Assembly (NCBI GenBank): GCA_933822405.4
Contig: CAKOGP040000446.1
Location: 120,737 to 184,736, forward strand
From: Cylindrotheca closterium
Lineage: Eukaryota > Bacillariophyta > Bacillariophyceae > Bacillariales > Bacillariaceae
Direction: 5' to 3'
DNA length: 64,000 nt
Shown here: positions 61,909 to 64,000 of the stretch, piece after piece
How the letters are laid out: each line of letters opens with the position of its first letter
How positions within the stretch are numbered: the first letter of the stretch is position 1
Made by a program: the position numbers and the translations under genes
The notes under the pieces: generated by a model
What the model saw: the letters and a program-made list of their open reading frames with translations, nothing else
Databases searched by the model: none
Told to the model about the DNA's origin: nothing

Positions 61909-62087
61909 ATTTCTCAATTTTGTTATGTCTCGGCAAATGAAGAATCAATCAATCACGATATGAACATGAGCTCTAAATCAGTCAGACAGAAAATGCACTG
62001 TATTTTGGAGTCTTCGAGTTACATCAACGGTATAGTTTAGTTGGAAGGATTTGCGTAGCGGACACAAAATGCATTGCAAAGGCTAGA
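61909..62087. other. Short intergenic, missing start of the next gene
   Basis: 179 bp. The next coding frame is open through part of this stretch but has no ATG after the TAA at about 61967-61987. A short 5' exon could lie here, but none is evident. Confidence 0.4.
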
Positions 62088-63099
62088 TTGTTCGAGGAAG
62101 TCGAATCTGAGAATTCCATAGAACTCACTGACGGATCAAGTGACCTCGGAAACGAGTCAGCTCACAATTTTCAAAATCAACTCGACAACAAAAACTCTAG
62201 CAAACTACAATCCAATACGATTTTTGCAACTCCATTTCCCTATGGTTACGATAGTGAGCCACAATACTATCGACCGGCTTACCAACAGGCTTCACCCTCT
62301 GTCTGCAATCAGAGAACAAAATACCTCCAACAGTTGAGAGCTGTCGAAGAGGCAAAGCGCCGCGTGGAAGCAGAACGATACCAACGCATGCAGACAGCTC
62401 GACAAGACTATATCAGTCGCTTACAAGAAGAAGAGATTTCCTGTCAGACATACGAGTCCGCCAAACGACAAAGAGAAATGGAAGAAGCCAAACAAGAAGT
62501 CCACCAATACTTGTATGCTGGTGATACTACTCCTGGTGGGCACGCCGAAGAATCAAAAGCGGAGGAAGAAACTGACACAGAGCCAGTCTTTCGCGTAATG
62601 CAAGGCTTCGATGGAACATTTTACAAAGTCGAAGTGGGGGAAAATAGTCTTCGTCAACGCAAACCTCGACGAAGGAGCAGTCAAACCCCATCCCGACCAA
62701 CACGAAAATCAGAAGATACTTACCAACTGATACGTGGTCATGATGGAAACATTTACCGAGTCAAGCTTCGACAACAACCAAAGAAGAAGGAAATGAGACC
62801 AAGACTGGCCAGATCAATACCGACTCGTGAAGGCATTAAACATCGCACCAGAGCCTCCTCGTTATCATCATCCTTTGAAGAGTCATCCTCACCAATCGCT
62901 GACGAGGATGTCTTTGTCAATGATAATTCCAATTCGCAAATCAATATCGAACCACCGAGATAGATCGACGACTGACAAGGACAAGATAAATAACAAAGTC
63001 GCGGTGTTGGTAGTCGAGGATGCTTCCGATAGCGAGTCGGATGATGATGACCACAAGTCCGTGTGGCGAAGACATCGTCGCCCATCTCAAGGGCAGTAA
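62088..63099 (+). CDS. Coiled-coil protein with GFDG/GHDG duplicated motif (frame break near 3' end)
   Basis: The open frame 62088-62963 has no ATG at its start. It encodes an acidic lead, a Tyr/Pro-rich part, and a charged helix (VEEAKRRVEAERYQRMQ, ISRLQEEE). A motif occurs twice: VFRVMQGFDGTFYKVEV and TYQLIRGHDGNIYRVKL, about 45 residues apart, with Arg/Ser-rich linkers. It stops at TAG 62961-62963. In the next frame, 62954-63099 encodes a plausible continuation (VLVVEDASDSESDDDDHKS, VWRRHRRPSQGQ) without an intron border between them. I interpret this as a frameshift or an unseen splice. The domain resembles polar proteins with GPDGR-type motifs, but I assign no function. Confidence 0.5.
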
Positions 63100-63605
63100 A
63101 TGGAACCAGTTCAAAGTTCGTCATAGAATAATTCGGACCAGGTGTAAATTAGAAGAAGGAAAAAAAATCACTGCCAATTTGTAAACTATCCCATCAAATT
63201 GTTCATATCCGGTAGGTACCGGTAGAACGAACATTACCTGAAAATTATGCATTGACATGTAATACCAGTACTGCAGAAACTGCTTTGTGTTATTTGGAGA
63301 AATGGAGAGATTCGGTCTCACAAACGCGACTGATAATAAAGAGTAGTTGGTTCCGGTACTATGGTAGTAACACGGGACGCGACTGATATATGTGAGCAGA
63401 CATGAGTTGAATGCAGTCATAGCAAGACTAGAGCAAAATTAGAGTTTTGATCACCACTTCTGTGTTGCTTGTCCATCGTTGTTGCCAAGTTTTTGCAGGA
63501 AGGAATCAACATTTCCATTGACCCAGTAACTTATAGAAAGGTGTAGGAGAAAGCGATCTAGTCCTGAAAGTCACTTGTCAAAGAAGGTCCTAACCAGTCA
63601 AAACA
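63100..63605. other. Intergenic, no gene seen
   Basis: About 505 bp, with ACCGGTA-type direct and inverted pairs (63212-63222, 63351-63357); no gene is seen. Confidence 0.4.
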
Positions 63606-64000
63606 TGAAACGCCGCTCTGCTATTGCCGTTATCGCGGCTGTTGCTATTCTTGCTTTGATCATCGGACTATCCATTCATTTCTCCCAAAACGGCGATTCC
63701 GAAGATATACCATACTCCCTTTGCTATTTTGATGAGGCAAGTCGGACCTACAAAGGTGTCGATGCTGATTCCGCTTTCCACGACACAGCTAGCCCCTGTG
63801 TCGGAGATCGGTTTGTGGATACGTCGGTGTTTACGAACCTTGACGATCTTGAAGGGGTCGACGAAGAGGAGACTTACTCATCTAACTATTTCGTCAGCTT
63901 CCTGAAGGCTGGAATTGTCGGTCTTGCTGCATCAGAGGATATCATCAAGAATGTCACTTGCATCGATGACGCAATCGAAATTGTATTTTCCATGCCGGTC
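63606..64000 (+). CDS. Type II membrane protein, truncated by the window end
   Basis: An open frame from ATG 63606 (context AAACATGA) runs off the window without a stop: 131 complete codons. It begins KRRSAIAVIAAVAILALIIGL, a short basic tail and one transmembrane helix, so the rest is lumenal or extracellular. The ectodomain is acidic with Cys residues (YSLCYF, SPCVGDR, NVTCIDD) and an N-glycosylation sequon at NVT. No domain is recognisable in this part; the function cannot be assigned. Confidence 0.6.

Overview
The window looks like nuclear DNA of a diatom (a photosynthetic stramenopile, probably pennate). Genes are mono-exonic or split by short GT-AG introns of about 65-105 nt. Several proteins begin with a signal peptide ending in the diatom plastid-import motif, with a Phe at or next to the predicted cleavage site (SLAFAP in one NDH-2, ATAFQAP in the cystathionine synthase). 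Several families have a diatom flavour: a prolyl-4-hydroxylase-like enzyme with ankyrin repeats, and a BspA-type LRR kinase. The species assignment is inference only.

Region by region. 0.3-3.7 kb: a four-exon Crypton-type tyrosine recombinase that reads as intact, followed at 4.8-5.3 kb by a RusA-type Holliday-junction resolvase on the minus strand. 5.6-10.7 kb: a small unknown gene and a tandem pair of plastid-targeted type II NADH dehydrogenases with conserved promoter blocks. 11.3-15.4 kb: a remnant of a 2OG-Fe(II) oxygenase, a plastid-type helical-repeat protein and a divergent four-exon prolyl-hydroxylase/ankyrin gene. 15.7-19.5 kb: a tandem pair of membrane-anchored JmjC/cupin-8 proteins. 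19.7-26.1 kb: one 2,133-residue protein (BspA LRRs, EF-hand, kinase, coiled coil, PH-like domain) sharing a divergent promoter with a mercuric-reductase-like flavoprotein (26.4-28.6 kb). 29-31.5 kb: a KIX-like mini-protein and a HemK-like methyltransferase.

31.5-37.7 kb is accessory-like: a broken discoidin-type gene, then three consecutive unknown plus-strand genes, two of them paralogues sharing five private sequence blocks and the third carrying four copies of a WPSxVL motif. 37.8-43.1 kb: aminodeoxychorismate synthase (folate) divergent from a Cys-rich type I membrane protein. 43.9-49.9 kb: two intact hemerythrin-like genes, a secreted GST-like protein, a CENP-B/pogo-type HTH gene, and a third hemerythrin gene cut off where that HTH gene abuts it.

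50-64 kb is mostly conserved housekeeping: RPS28 with an intron directly after ATG, DNAJC21/JJJ1 (ribosome biogenesis), a PhyH-like oxygenase convergent with a CRAL-TRIO protein, and cystathionine gamma-synthase-like enzyme (methionine). These are interspersed with a decayed sulfotransferase, a ZZ-finger protein, a coiled-coil gene with a frame break near its 3' end, and a membrane protein running off the end. Iron/2OG or cupin-fold oxygenases (prolyl hydroxylase, two JmjC, PhyH, one remnant) and recent tandem duplications (NDH-2, JmjC, hemerythrin, the unknown pair) are the recurring themes. I saw no rRNA, tRNA or CRISPR array.
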